A DNA stretch of 64,000 nucleotides from Paragonimus westermani (GCA_008508345.1 QNGE01001734.1:1-64000), one strand, 5' to 3'; shown: positions 12,901-24,540, counted from the first letter of the stretch. A program made the numbers and translations. Notes: generated by a model not told the origin, from the letters alone.

Positions 12901-13200
12901 AGCAACGAACACCCGAAATGTGTATTGGATATTGTAGATGGGAGCGGTTCGAATACCACACACTCCGTTGATGGGAGGTTCGCGTATTTTTGTCGTAAAA
13001 CAGTGCAGACGGCACCACTGAATGTTGGACAGGCAGTTTGATTATCATTTTCCGGCTGTGATTCTTCCAGACATGTCAGGCAACACGTCCGAAAGCAGCG
13101 TTGCTCTGTGCCACGCGAGCTGCCAACTTTCAGTCCGCAATTAAATCTGCAGTGATGTGGCTTTGCAAGTGTCAGGATTCCATTCAGTAATCCACAGTGT
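9967..13200. other. Non-coding stretch, nothing recognised
   Basis: Short frames on both strands only. No element match was found up to the truncated gypsy copy at 13.2 kb. Confidence 0.45.
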
Positions 13201-13280
13201 CCCCCATGATGTGTATTCCGGGTGTCAGCTCAGCACTTCTGGTCGAATAAGTCTGGAAGAAAGGTGATGTCTTTCACGAN

Positions 13281-13409
13281 CAGCATCCGCAGGGCCGCCA
13301 GCTTCGCCCGGTCCGCCTTCACTCCGACCGCCTCTGCCACATCCTCGAAGTCCTCCAGGAAACTCCGAACATCCCCATCCTCAAACGGCTGCGGCCACGG
13401 GATGTTCAT
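13281..13409 (-). pseudogene. Gag N-terminal fragment
   Basis: About 43 codons from the ATG at 13409 (minus strand) down to the N at 13280, without a stop. The acidic block EDGDVRSFLEDFEDVAEA and the KADRAKLAALRML block are typical of the gag start in this gypsy group. The fragment is truncated by the N and by an abrupt change of sequence, so no capsid or nucleocapsid part remains. Confidence 0.8.
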
Positions 13410-13417
13410 CCTTGTAT

Positions 13418-13433
13418 CCTGGTCACGGCACCA
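13418..13433 (-). other. Primer-binding-site-like sequence
   Basis: TGGTGCCGTGACC begins two bases inside the LTR on the minus strand. A TGG start complementary to a tRNA CCA end is the expected form of a primer binding site. I do not assign the primer tRNA. Confidence 0.65.
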
Positions 13434-13435
13434 AT

Positions 13436-13741
13436 TGTTGTAAACCCAGAAGGCGGATGACACAAAGGTTACTTTATTGGGGAAACCAACACACTACTTA
13501 AGCGTCTGAACACGACTAGAAACGGAAACACTCATTTGCACACCATACTCTTCTGAGGATACTCCAGTCGCTTTAGACACCATGTATCAGTTCCGTCGTG
13601 TAGCGAAAGCCATTATATGTCATTCTGCTCTCCAACGATCCATCCCGTATATCTGTCGTATTTATCACGCGATTATCTCGATCCATGCTGCTACTGAATA
13701 GTGGTGTGAGTAGTATGGTGCGACCGTATCTCCTCACTACA
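13436..13741 (-). repeat. 5' LTR of the gypsy element (306 bp)
   Basis: On the minus strand it begins TGTAGTGAGG and ends ACAACA, giving the TG...CA termini expected of an LTR. AATAAA lies at 13473-13478 (complement), near the 3' end, as for a retroelement polyadenylation signal. It aligns over its whole length, exactly 306 bp, with the solo LTR at 20728-21033. Confidence 0.9.
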
Positions 13742-14940
13742 GTTGTGGCATATCATCTACAAACAACGGTATGTATATTATCGATCTACGAAGTGTGACG
13801 CTGAAACTTCGTGCGTCCAACTATCGACCATCTATGTGGTATTCATTTTCAACACCCTCCTGAGAATTATGTAGAATACTTGTTGAGCTGGCATGGCCGT
13901 TTATCAAGTCAACTGGTCTTTACCGCCAGTAGTCCGTGATCCTATGAAGTCGTTCGTCAAGTTGATGGAAGGCACTACTAAACGTGGCTGTTTCGTTTTC
14001 CTCTCTTAGATCCATTTTGAAATCAACGATCTCTTTGGTCTGTTCTCTTGTCAGGGTCAGGATAACTGCATCGTTGTCAACAAACCAGCCCAGGTGCATC
14101 TGGCAATGGATCGTCTCAATGAAACGGAGTAACCAGGGAATTAATCAGAGATGTTACGGCAATCTCTGAAGTAAGGTCAGTATGCTTGGTTCCAGAACAC
14201 GGCAGTAAGAGATAAAGTCCGCGGTAGAGAAGGAATACGCCCCGCTAAGTAGTTTGAACCGGGTTAGTAAAAAAATCTGCCTGAATGCGAGCGTGAAGTT
14301 CACAGATGAATATTGTTCACTGTCTAAAGTAAACATAATTACTCAACAAGTCAGTGCAAGAATTTTTGGACGTTATCAAAGGCTACGGATAGATCCACCT
14401 TCAAGCATCATTCACGCATTACCTAGGCCATATCTGAACCGGTGGGGCCAGCAGTTTACGTAACGAAGTGCTATTCCTCACTGCGGAACTCAAATAAAAG
14501 GATCAGAGTTTGAGTACATATTTTGGACACGTGTGCAAACACAACACTGCCAGACATCATAAGCCCATATATGTGAGTTGTTTACATGACCATTATTTCA
14601 CTCACAATCTGCTGACATCGATTGTTACCGTTTGGCTACGTCTGACACGTACTTCTGTGATAGACCACAACTCACCGCCCATATAAATGCTTTTGCTGAC
14701 CCTCGTAGGTGGTATTGAGTTGCTTATCCTCGTGGAATGGCACCACATAGAGCCATTGCTTTTGTGGCTGGTAAGATGCACAGAGTCGGGTGTCAATGTT
14801 CAGCTGGGTGGTTGTAGGAGCAGATCGTATCGAACGGCCTTGACAACGGGAAAAATGAGCTGGTTAGGATCCTCTCAGAATGACAGCGATATTGTAACAA
14901 AAAGTCATTCAACAGAGCACGATCTGTATTTTCCAACTTC
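13742..14940. other. Non-coding stretch, nothing recognised
   Basis: Flank of the LTR; only short frames are present. I saw no repeat match or motif. Confidence 0.4.
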
Positions 14941-14944
14941 TTCC

Positions 14945-15036
14945 CAGGCCACATGTGCGCTCGCGTTTATGAATCAGAATTCCAGTTCAAAACACAGCGG
15001 CGGGTTCCAACCACATGTCGCGTGCACCTCTGCCTG

Positions 15037-15070
<34 letters not shown>
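14945..15070 (+). repeat. Dispersed repeat copy with (GT)n
   Basis: About 14950-15039 is similar to 6680-6790 (GCGTTTATGAATCAGAATTC against CTCGTTTATGAGTCATAATT, then CCACATGTCGCGTGCACCTC against CCACGTCGTGTGCACTTC). It runs into a pure GT microsatellite at 15040-15070. Confidence 0.65.
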
Positions 15071-15074
<4 letters not shown>

Positions 15075-15164
15075 CAGTGCATCTGACAAGGTTGAACCCG
15101 CAAGGACCGAAGTCCTAGTCAGCACAGCCCTCCGGATCAAAACAGCACGCAGTACCGGACGGAC

Positions 15165-15262
15165 GGGCGTCTGTTGAATATCCGACGATTTGGCGCCTCA
15201 ACCCGGCTACAGACTTCAAGGATGCGGATGCTTCTGTTCGCCGATGACAGCGCCTTGCTAGC
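15165..15262 (+). mobile_element. LINE reverse transcriptase fragment with FADD box
   Basis: The plus-strand translation reads LNIRRFGASTRLQTSRMRM, then LLFADDSALLA. FADD (15237-15248) is the catalytic YxDD/FADD box of a non-LTR RT, and the preceding block matches the region before the box in CR1/jockey-like elements. The homology is cut by the N at 15263. It may belong to the same family as the zinc-finger LINE tail at 17.4 kb, but about 2 kb of unrelated sequence separates them. Confidence 0.75.
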
Positions 15263-15263
15263 N

Positions 15264-17340
15264 GTCGATACCGAAGGTTTCATACATATGTATACAGCCT
15301 CCTGAATGTTCACCTTGGCATATCAAGAGAGTAAGGTAGGGTTTTGGTAAGTTTGCAGCTACTTCTGAGCGATCTCTAAGGATATGATCTGATCTGATTA
15401 TATGTCGTCGAAGAAATCGAGGTCCTTTGCTCCAAAGGTCTTTGGCGAAGTCGGTTTGATTTTGTACCGTCAATAAAATGGCCTGACCTAGTACCGTCTC
15501 GACACGGAACGTCTCAAAATTAGTCTTTAATTAGATGTGCTGGCTTCTGAGTAGGCTAATCGAGAATCCATGCACTTTCCTGTTTAGAGACAAGCAAAAT
15601 ATGTCTAGTGAATAACTCACTCTTGGATTGTATGTAAAGACCCTGGAGAGTCGGTAATGCATCCTCACAGGTTTTTCATTTCGTGCACAGATGAACCTTC
15701 AGAAAAATGCGCCACAACTTCATGTGCTACTGAAGTTATGAAAGGCAAGTGAATTAATTTCTTCATGCACAATGCCACATGGTTCGCCAGTTTGTGGTTC
15801 TCCTGAGTGCCAAAACCCTGTCATGACCTGTGCGCCCAACTGCGTATGGACACGTTCGGAGCTGGTAAGGAAGTAAAATTAATCTCTAACTCCAACGGTG
15901 TCAGCTTTCATTGGCTGTTTACTGTCTAGAATGCACAAACGTAAACGTTACAGTGTAACACTTGATATAAAATGAAGAGCGAAATCAGTAAAATCAACCA
16001 AGGGTGAGCTGAATCACTAATAACCACAAAACGATTTGATCCCCAGTTTTCAGAATAAAACGTGGTGATCAGCCTTAGACTCGTTGGAATTCAAGGTGAG
16101 AGGGAAACATTTTTAGAAACAATGTATGAGTGGTTTAGTTTGACATGAGTTCAAACTGAGCAGCAGGTCCAGTTTATAAAAAGATCCAAGCCCAACACTG
16201 AAATGTTTCCACGTCGCCATATTACATGCAACATCACAACTTGAAGGACCAAATGAATCTTCAAGCATAAGCAAAGTTTCAATGGTGTACTGTTGTGGCA
16301 GTCACGCGATGCGCTGAAATAAAGCACACATCAGCAAATGTACGCGTTCACACCTGACGACACCGACGTAAAATTTGCATCATGAATAACTTTCTAAGGC
16401 AGATAAGGCAGGCCAGATATGATGCATCTGACCCACGAGACTCAGAGAGCATCAACTGAGAGAGCATAAACTCACGTGGCCCACGTGGGTGGTCGAAAAA
16501 CCATTCACAAACCACTGGTCTTTATAACCGTTGAAATATAAAACTAGTGAATCACAAGACTGGAATTTTGTGAAGATGACTCATCTGTGTAGCATGCCAA
16601 TGACAGAACCGATGAAGTAAGTAAGTTATGCTTTGAGGCGAAACCTGATTTGTTTCTGTGCTCACTAAGGCTAAGAGAATATGCAAACCCAATAGTAGCT
16701 ATCCACACACCAATTATTGTGGCGGTTGACCAGCTTGATTACAAATCATCAGGCATTAGCAATCATGCACGTTGTACGCAACTCATAGAAATGTCTGCTC
16801 ATATATAAATGGAGTGTCGCTCAGACAAAGGGCGATGAAAACAGCCATGGAATTAAGATGACCAAAAAATGGTTTAAATTATTACTCACTTGTCAAAAAG
16901 TACACCTACTTTGGCCAGCTTGCACAGTTGAGGACAAAAACGAAGATGATCGTGACGAGAAACTAAAGAAACTGAATTACAGTTGCAACCACAACATATA
17001 TTCATACATGTATTTCAGGGAAGGGTAGTTCCAACGGTTACACTACAAGATATTTGGTAGCATGTATGGGTTGATCACTTTCGGATCGTCCAGACATGAA
17101 CAGGAACAGTCGCGGTAATCGAGAGTCCAACCTTTGGCAGTAATCACTGAACATCAGCGATCTAAACTGGTAGACCCAAATAAATGTTAAATCGACAACA
17201 GTAAACTCGTATGGTTGGTGGCATTGTCAACTATTGATTTGATATGGAACAGGTGAACAAAACAAGCGGAAAATTGCACCATTAATTTCATTCCAGACCA
17301 TTCAAACGACTTTAACAGGCGGAATGGCTACGCGTGTTTC
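15264..17340. other. AT-rich non-coding stretch
   Basis: Almost free of open frames longer than 60 codons on either strand. No repeat shared with the rest of the window was recognised. Confidence 0.5.
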
Positions 17341-17389
17341 CACGCCTTGTCCGTGTGTGGGGGGTTCGAAAGCTGAGATACTGCTGCGA

Positions 17390-17856
17390 GTGGACAAGGA
17401 CGAAATAGAAGCCATGCCGATGCTCAATCAGCCTCGTTGGCTTGGTCACGTCCGACGAATGAGTGATGACCGTAATCCGAAGCAGCTACTATAAGAGCAG
17501 GTGAAATCTGGTAAACGAAATCCTGGCCGTCAAAAGCTGAGATACCAGGGTTTTCTCCAGGTAGGGATCTTTTGCGCTGTAACATTGATTTTGGATGTCA
17601 AGAAGAACTGGCGTTGAACCGGACTCTCTGGAGAAATATGATCCGGATGGGCGTCCACAAGTTCAATGAGCAGCAATTGCGTGGCCGTGAAAGGAAGCAC
17701 GTGGTATGCAAGAGAAACATCGGTGCCATAGGTCGTGGTGAAATGACTATATGGCGTTGCGATGTGTGTAGGCACGAACGTGCTGGTCATTTGGGATTAT
17801 TAGGTCACCAACATACTCGTAGCACACCGTCTGTCAAGAGACGACGAGTATGTTAG
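17390..17856 (+). mobile_element. LINE ORF2 C-terminus with zinc finger
   Basis: QPRWLGHVRRMSDDRNPKQL is followed by a stop, then SGKRNPGRQKLRYQ. This is the hallmark C-terminal block of CR1/jockey-like LINE ORF2 proteins (usually LRWLGHV-RM...SGKRSRGGQKLRYKD). The last part is open from 17572 to 17856. It continues as the family does, with RTLWRNMIRMGVHKFNEQQL and then a C-terminal finger, WRCDVC...GLLGHQH. The finger keeps both cysteines and two histidines, although the spacing between the histidines is short. The stop in the first half and a frame change make it a relic. The region downstream to about 18300 may be its 3' UTR. Confidence 0.82.
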
Positions 17857-18430
17857 AGTCAAGCAGGCTCTATCCATTATATCCACTTTTTTGTTGTTCG
17901 GATCGACCAACGACCACCGTTGTTTGGTAACCCACCCGCTCTCCTTTTAAGAAACCTGGATGTCTGTTGCCTCCTACCTATATTTTTCTTCAGCTTTGTT
18001 GACGCGCTGTATGGTGAAAGTTTCGTGTGTTTTTAGTCCAACCGTGAATTCTGTTTTTCCACCTGTCCACTGTGGAATGCACTAAATTGTTCTCCTACAC
18101 TAGACTACCTCCTGCATTACATATTCAACATTTCTCTTCCCGGTTTAGATCTTACCGTTGGAGCCCCTGTCTGTTTATTTATCGGGAGATAGGGGTTTCA
18201 TTTTCGTGCTAGTCTACCAATTGGGTGACCAGCATTGGCTGGCTGGACAGAAAGGCCTCACTTACAAGCCTCCTGGTTTCATTCCTTCGGGTTTTTACTG
18301 GATAAGTGGTGTGTGAGTGGAACTACAAATGGTACAGTACAAAGTCACTTGTGGTGATGGTTAAGCGCAGGCGTCCTTTGGCTTCAGTCACTATGATAGG
18401 CTAATCCGAAAGAGATGCCCTCAACCTTGT
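17857..18430 (+). other. Probable LINE 3' untranslated region
   Basis: A T-rich, frame-poor stretch directly follows the LINE stop codon. It includes a pyrimidine-rich segment and a GGCCTCACTTACAAGCCTCC block that looks like a retroelement tail. No poly(A) end is visible, so the limit is a guess. Confidence 0.35.
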
Positions 18431-18439
18431 GTGGCTGAC

Positions 18440-18650
18440 GCATTCTCGTATGGGTTTATTGTGTGCCTTTCCTCGTCTGTGGTTCTGATTTCGTTGAGCG
18501 ACTGCTCGTCCAGTCGCCCGTACTGTCCATAATCCATTCGCTTTGGGCTTTGTCAGCATCTTACCGCCGCGTAAAGAAATTCCGCGGAGTGTTAGGGAAA
18601 TCGTGCCTCCGATTTAGCCATTAGTCACATTACGGCAGAGTGCTATACGA
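18440..18650 (+). repeat. Dispersed repeat copy, related to 6.8 kb
   Basis: CCTTTCCTCGTCTGTGGTTC onward matches about 6805-6985. Shared landmarks are GCTCGTCC(A/G)G, TTGGGCTTTG/TTGGCCTTGA, and a TGTTAGGGAAATCGTGCCTC / TGTTGGAAAAACCACGCCTC block near the end. Confidence 0.65.
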
Positions 18651-20723
18651 CCATCTAGCCATAGCGTCCTATGTATCAGTGGCGATGCTATCCGTGGTGA
18701 TCCATCATGCACAACTTGAGTTAAGCTTCCCCCCTTCACCCGAAATTCTCTTTACCGTCCACACTATGAAGTTCAATCAGTGATTGTGCATTCAAGCACC
18801 GAACAGATGGACATTCCCCTAATTTCTTCAACATCTTACTTCCAATAACATTTTAAATTCAATAGAAATGTACTCGAAGTGACGACTGACAGACCTTGGA
18901 CAAGTGAATAGAAAGTGTCAATAAATGAGCATCAGTTGAGTAGTAGTTAGCTGTTTTTACTTTCGTAAAGCAATCAGGTGTATATAACGGACAGTCGGTT
19001 TGAACCTGCCATCGACCAGGCATAGTTTGAGATGGGGTCAAACTCGGTGGATTTCCATTTTACTGTCACTCAGGTTCGCCCAAATATACCTTGGGTTGCC
19101 ACAAAAAATTACCATGAGAGAAGAAAAATCAATGATCCAGCGTGTTTAACTACCTGATGCTTACCAACACCTCTATATCGTCCCACATTTTCACACTTCA
19201 GCTCACATGGTGCGTTACCACTGTAAACAAACCTGGATAGGTTAACGATTCTGTCTATCCCGCCATCGCCTCAAATCAGGTGACGGGATGTAAGGGCAGG
19301 TATTGATAAGCTTTCTTTCTTATCTTGACTACTTTCGTTTGAAGTCATGTTTGAGTATGCGCTGTGTGGGAGAATGAGTTCAACCAAACCGCAAACGGCC
19401 GCTGCGAAACTCGGTCATGGTGTCCTTTGACATGTAAGGTTTTTTAGCTTGTTACGTTTGAGTGATAGTGTGTTTTCATCCACAAGCAAATAAAATCGGT
19501 CCCCCAACCGGTCATCAGAAGGCCTTCGAAAGTAAACAGTGTCCACTTGGTGACATGACCGGGTTGTTTGTGCAGAAAACGCAAGAGGTGACTGAGCACA
19601 TCTGTCCCTCTTTGCAAACAAGCATGTTTTGTTCAAATTGCAATGCGTTTTTAAAGTGCATGACCTGCGTTTCAGTATGTTCGTGAGGTTGTTTTTTATG
19701 CGTCTCTCTCATTTTGTTCACGTTCAGACTTGTCCTAAAAGAAGCAGGACAAGAAGAAGGAAATGGAAGTCCATGTCAGGGTAAATCGCACGACTGCCTG
19801 ACACGTGACCTTCGGAAACAAAACAAACAATGTGTGTAGATTTAAAACCGTTTTATTGTACGGGGTTGTTAGTCAGCTGGGTTTTTTAACTCATGGCTCG
19901 GTCAAACTTGCAACGTCAATGTTCACGTCATTCACACAAAGAAGTAAGGCCAGCGTAAACACACCACGGCACATGAGTTCATATTACATACGGCTTTGTT
20001 CTTCATGGCCTTTTTTCAGACTTAACCCCATCTACTACTCTGGTTGTGATTTAAAGCCGTCGACCCTATCCGGGAGGAGGAGGTGTAGACTGTCGTGGAG
20101 TGCTCACGGTTCGGAACTCGCAAACTGCATTATGCACAATTAGCCTCATTCGCAAACAATATTGGTTCTTATCCTGGAGCTTCAGTGAACGTTCCACACT
20201 GACCTGGGCTTGCAACCCCTGTTGAATTCTTAGTTAAATTAGTAAAAACTTTGGTAAACACTGACTGTTCTATATCGTACGCCTTAATACACGTTCAGAT
20301 AACTTTTCACCTAAAGAGGACACAGGGTATTTGTTCTGTTAAGTCCATCCGATGATATCACGGATGAGAAGTTAAATCCCGGAGTACAGCAGACTTGCTG
20401 GGTCACGAGTCGATTGCTGTTAAACATTAGGGGAGTCTGTTGGCGTAAACAACCGCACGCAGAGACAGCTGAGCATCAACGTATGACAATTCGAAATTAA
20501 AACACTGGGTTCCCCTTAATAACTTCATTAGTGCGAAAACAGGATATATTGTAAAATCAGTCAATTTTCACTGCTATACACACTCTATCGGGTCAGCTGT
20601 AAACCTCTCGATTCGGAGTAGAACAAGACCAAATATTGAAGGTTTACTCAGACAAAACTGGTTCTGCAGGTAATTAAGTAATGGTTAGCAGATTATACAA
20701 GTTACAACCAAGTGAACTTTGAA
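18651..20723. other. Non-coding stretch, nothing recognised
   Basis: Several 60-110 codon frames on both strands without motifs, splice pairs or shared repeats. Confidence 0.45.
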
Positions 20724-20727
20724 CACG

Positions 20728-21033
20728 TGTTGTGAACCGAGAAGGCGGATGGTACAGAAGTTGCTTATTTGGGGATACCAATACACGACTTATGCATCTC
20801 AATGGGACTACGAACAGAAACACTCATTTGCACGCCACACTCGTCTAAGGATACTCCGGTCGCTTTGGACACCATGTATCAGTTCCGTCATGTGGCGAAA
20901 GCCATTCTACGTGATACTGCCCCCTAATGTTCCTTCGCGCATCTCTCCCGTATTTATCCCGTGATCATTTCGATCCACGCTGCTACTGAATAGTGGTGTA
21001 AGTAGTATGGTGCGACCGTCTATCCTCACTACA
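20728..21033 (-). repeat. Solo LTR of the gypsy family, 4-bp target duplication
   Basis: Full-length (306 bp) homologue of the LTR at 13436-13741, in the same orientation. It begins TGTAGTGAGG and ends TTCACAACA on the minus strand. CACG flanks it directly on both sides (20724-20727 and 21034-21037), giving a clean 4-bp target site duplication. No internal element sequence is present, so it is a solo LTR left by LTR-LTR recombination. Confidence 0.92.
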
Positions 21034-21037
21034 CACG

Positions 21038-21465
21038 GAACTTGACCGTCAGCAGGTGTCAGTCAACAATGCGGTAGCGCGAACAATCCATTGAGGCGGT
21101 ACAAAATAAACACGAGGGGGAGAGTTCGAGTGAGAGCTCTTAATGTTGATGCAGAGGGTGTTACGTGCAACATTGTGAGAAATTTTCGGCCGGTACTTAA
21201 TTTGATCCATATATAGGGATATATATGAAGGACCTACAGTACAATATTTTGACCAGTGCGGTATAGATGTAAGAGCAGTTGAGATTGACATTGTGCAGGT
21301 CAGTGTTGGTGGATGGGTAGCCGGTCGGTAGGGTCGTTGGGCATGGTGTGGAGGTTAGGTGGTTCGGGTCATCCGGTAGGCATTCTGCTGGAGTATCCAC
21401 AGTTTCACTTGTGGTGGACCGATTACAGTTTCCATTCATCCTGGCTAGAATCAACACAGATGTCA
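21038..21465. other. Non-coding stretch
   Basis: Short frames only; nothing recognised between the solo LTR and the left inverted repeat. Confidence 0.4.
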
Positions 21466-21613
21466 CGATATGTTGATACTTCGTTTACTCTCATCAGTTA
21501 CAAATGTAAATCAGGCAAGTCACATATGACGGACAAATAGAGATAGACAGGTTGTGGACACGCATACATTCACATCACGTATTATGTCATCACCACCACG
21601 GTAACGCTATGGG
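21466..21613 (+). repeat. Left arm of a 148-bp inverted repeat
   Basis: The reverse complement of 24228-24375 matches over 148 bp with only a handful of differences by eye. Shared blocks include ACTCTCATCAGTTACAAATG and CATCACCACCACGGTAACGC. The arms enclose a PLE remnant and a SINE. Confidence 0.93.
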
Positions 21614-21621
21614 TTGCTTCA

Positions 21622-21820
21622 ATCACTGGCATAGTGGTCAGTACGGTTGCCTCATGAAAGCGTGGCCCGAGTTCTAGTCCAGGCCGTGGCAAGAATATGC
21701 ATTAATGACGAGCTCTAATGAGAGCGAAACTCGAGTCCAGTACTTCTTTTCGAAAGAGGCTGCTTGGAAATTCTGTCTGAATGCGAAAGCTGCGATCAAA
21801 TGTGAGTGATGTTCAACCTG
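21622..21820 (+). repeat. tRNA-derived SINE copy
   Basis: It starts with an A-box-like TGGCATAGTGGTCAGTACGG and has a B-box-like GAGTTCTAGTCCAGGCC, then the family body (GAGCTCTAATGAGAGCGAAA, CTTCTTTTCGAAAGAGGCTG) and the tail ending in GTGAGTGATGTTCAACCTG. It is the most complete plus-strand copy in the window. Confidence 0.85.
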
Positions 21821-22079
21821 AAAAACAACCACTTTTATGCACATAGCGCCGGCTGGCGAGTTCTGATCAACGTAACATCGCTAAAGTTCAGTAGCTTCGG
21901 GTTCTGATGGTGCAACAATATTCTAAATGATCTAAGTGGGTCAACATGGTGATCTGTTATCATGAGTTGTCTGGCAATCAATGATACGGGGCTTCGAGCA
22001 ACTGATTCACCAGTTTACGATCGTTGTGTCTGAAAGAGAAATACTATCATGCCATGAAATAATTGAGAGGAATGCTGCA

Positions 22080-23745
22080 CGTGGTATTTCTAAAACCGGA
22101 CAAAGGTTCTGGTGTTGTCATCATGGAGAAGGACGATTATATGACGAAAATGGATAGCATTTTTGAAGATCAACGAAAGTTTATGGATGATAAAATGACT
22201 GAAAATAACATGCTGCTGGAAAAGCAATTAGTGAGGTAACTCCAGAAGCTGTTGTTGCACGGCCATATACCCGAAAATCAATGTAGGCACATGAAGCCAA
22301 TGGGCATGGAAACACCACGAATGACAGGTGCACGAAAACTAAACAAGGATGGAACACCCTCGCGACCAGCTTTTTGTATGAACAATTCGGTATATCATGA
22401 AGTTGCCTGATGGCTGGCTGAAATTCTGGATTCCGTTCACAAAATATCCCCCGTTGTCCAAAGGATTCTTTTGAGCTGGCAGAAATATTAGAATGCCTGT
22501 CAATGAGTTCTCGAGCTATGCATTCGATTGACGTTGATTCACTTATTACGAACGTTCTTCTTCATGAGACAGTTGAGTTTTATGTTATTTTATTTCCAAC
22601 CAGATCCGTGTTGTGGATATTCCACTTGAATATTTTAAAGATCTCATCTTACTGTGTACAGAAAACATCGGGTTCACTTTTGAAAGACTTCAGCACAGGC
22701 AACTAGACAGAGTGGCTATGGATAGTTTGTTTGGCCCAACATTAGCCGACATCTTGGGATGATAGAGTGACACATCCCAGGTAATATTGCCGAGGCTGTA
22801 TTGTACAAACGGTATATTGATGATATTTTGATTTTTACGGATAGCGATCATTTTGATTTGTTTTTTAAACTTCCTAACCCACCCGAAACTATCCTTGTTT
22901 GACGAAAGTGAATCAAACGGAAATTTAGTGTTCTTAGATATACTCATCACCAGGCGTGAGGATGGAACATTACAGCAATCTGTCCATCGAAAAGCAACAT
23001 GGGGCGGACAATATCTTCAGTTCTCCAGCTTTGCCTCGATAGTATACAAGTAGGGTCTGGTTAAAATCCCACTTCATAGGGTTAAACGTACTTGCACCCC
23101 TGATAAGCTGCAGATGGAACAAGAAATGTTGATAAAAACGCTATCGGGAAACGGATGTCTTGGAAAATTCATAGACACTCACAGCATGATGAACAAATAC
23201 AATGTGCCAGTTCAAACAGCTGGAAATTTTTTTACTTTCTGCAATTCAAAGGCAAACGACATCAGATACAAATTGAAATCTGTCCTATCCCGTACGTATA
23301 CGGCTGTTCAATTACGCTTGGTTGAAACCACCAAAGGATCTGTTATACACAGTCGTCTGTCTAGTCTGTCTCTCACGTTGTCTGTGAGTGCACTAGCAGT
23401 TACGATGACGTTTACATAGGCAGAACAGACCGACAGCTATCTCACCAAGTGACAGAACACGTCCCGAACCGGTTAAAACACCTCATGATACAATAATCGC
23501 AAACTGGTGAATCGGCTGCCCGAAGCTACGTCTCATCGATTGCCAGACAACTCATGATAACAGATCACCAGGTTAACCCACTTAGACCATTCACGATATT
23601 GTTACATCATCAGAACCCATCACTTAGATTATTCAGAATATATATTGTTATTGTTAGCGAGGCTATGTTGATCAGAAGTCACCAGCCGGCGCTATGTGCG
23701 CAAAAGTGGTTGAAGCAACCCATTGTATCGAATTTTTGAACTACA
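22080..23745 (+). mobile_element. Degraded Penelope-like element: RT plus GIY-YIG
   Basis: Motifs appear in PLE order across changing frames. The fingers read LKPDKGSGVVIMEKDDY (from 22090). Near 22660-22765 comes ENIGFTFERL..RQLDRVAMDS then FGPTLADIF, comparable to the family's FTF-G-YRQ-DGVAMGSPLGP. The catalytic YIDD box is at 22813-22824 (RYIDDILIF). A palm/thumb block at 22905-23050 reads NGNLVFLDILITRREDGTLQ then ATWGGQYLQFSSFA. A thumb region follows at 23114-23300. The GIY-YIG endonuclease is at 23405-23745 (VYIGRTDRQLSHQVTEHVPN, then SSIARQLMITDHQV, then ALCAQKWL). Multiple stops and shifts make it inactive. It lies between the 148-bp inverted arms. Confidence 0.92.
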
Positions 23746-24227
23746 ATCATGTGAAAATCCGACTCAACCCAATTCCCCTAAATATTCATCCCTCTGCATT
23801 CAACCTTCCCTGTTTCTGGACGTTAATTGGACCTTGAATTAGACGATTTTGTTTTGTCACATCAATTTGATGGTTGTGCGAATAACTAGTTGTCGGGCCT
23901 TGTACTTTATTTAAGTGGTGCGTGCATCCCCTTTTTTGGAGCTCGGCTGATCCCCATTGATTTGAACCCGTTGACTGCTCGGAAGAGCTCTTTTGGGTAT
24001 GAATGCCTTATTATGTGATTATGGTTCATATTTAGCCCGTTCAGCAACAAATTGTAACCCATTCCCTGAAAACGACCTGTCGATCGAAACTGTTGAGGTT
24101 GTCTGAATATTCACTTTGATAATTTGTTCAATAGTACCGTGGCATCACGATCCAATCTTGTTTTGAATATTTGGGATCATTAGTTTATCGCTACGCGTTG
24201 CTCAACGTCTTCGTGGAAGATCGTACA

Positions 24228-24375
24228 CCCATAGCGTTACCGTGGTGGTGATGACATAATACATGATGTGAATGTATGCGTGTCTACAACCTGTTCATCT
24301 AAATTTGTCCGTCATATGTGACTTGCCTGATTTACATTTGTAACTGATGAGAGTAAACGAAATATTAACATATCG
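24228..24375 (-). repeat. Right arm of the 148-bp inverted repeat
   Basis: Partner of 21466-21613, of the same length and in inverted orientation. The distance between arms is about 2.6 kb. Confidence 0.93.
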
Positions 24376-24433
24376 CAACATGTTTTCTTTCGGCACTGAT
24401 GGTAATTAGATCGTACCCAATGAGAAAAATGGG

Positions 24434-24540
24434 GTGATGAGCAACACGGTTGCTTTATGAAATCGTGAACCGTGGTTTAAATTTAGATCATGGTGCAGAT
24501 ATGTCTCCAACCCGAACGCACCTGGAGTACAATGTGTCTT
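24434..24540 (+). repeat. Diverged SINE copy, 5' half
   Basis: GAGCAACACGGTTGCTTTATG and the following ATCATGGTGCAGATATG match the tRNA-like head of the SINE family with many changes. The 3' half is not clear. Confidence 0.45.

Larger units (their letters stand above)
13230..13741 (-). mobile_element. Truncated Ty3/gypsy element: LTR, PBS and gag start
   Basis: Read on the minus strand, the order is LTR (13741 to 13436), two bases, a primer-binding-like site, and a gag start at the ATG at 13409. The gag opens with MNIPWPQPFEDGDVRSFLED, followed by FEDVAEAVGVKADRAKLAAL. This is the N-terminal gag block of CsRn1-type elements. Gag-like sequence stops at the N at 13280; beyond it the frame (VKDITFLPD) no longer resembles gag. 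The rest of the element and the second LTR are missing. Its LTR matches the solo LTR at 20.7 kb, which fixes the family relation inside the window. Confidence 0.88.
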
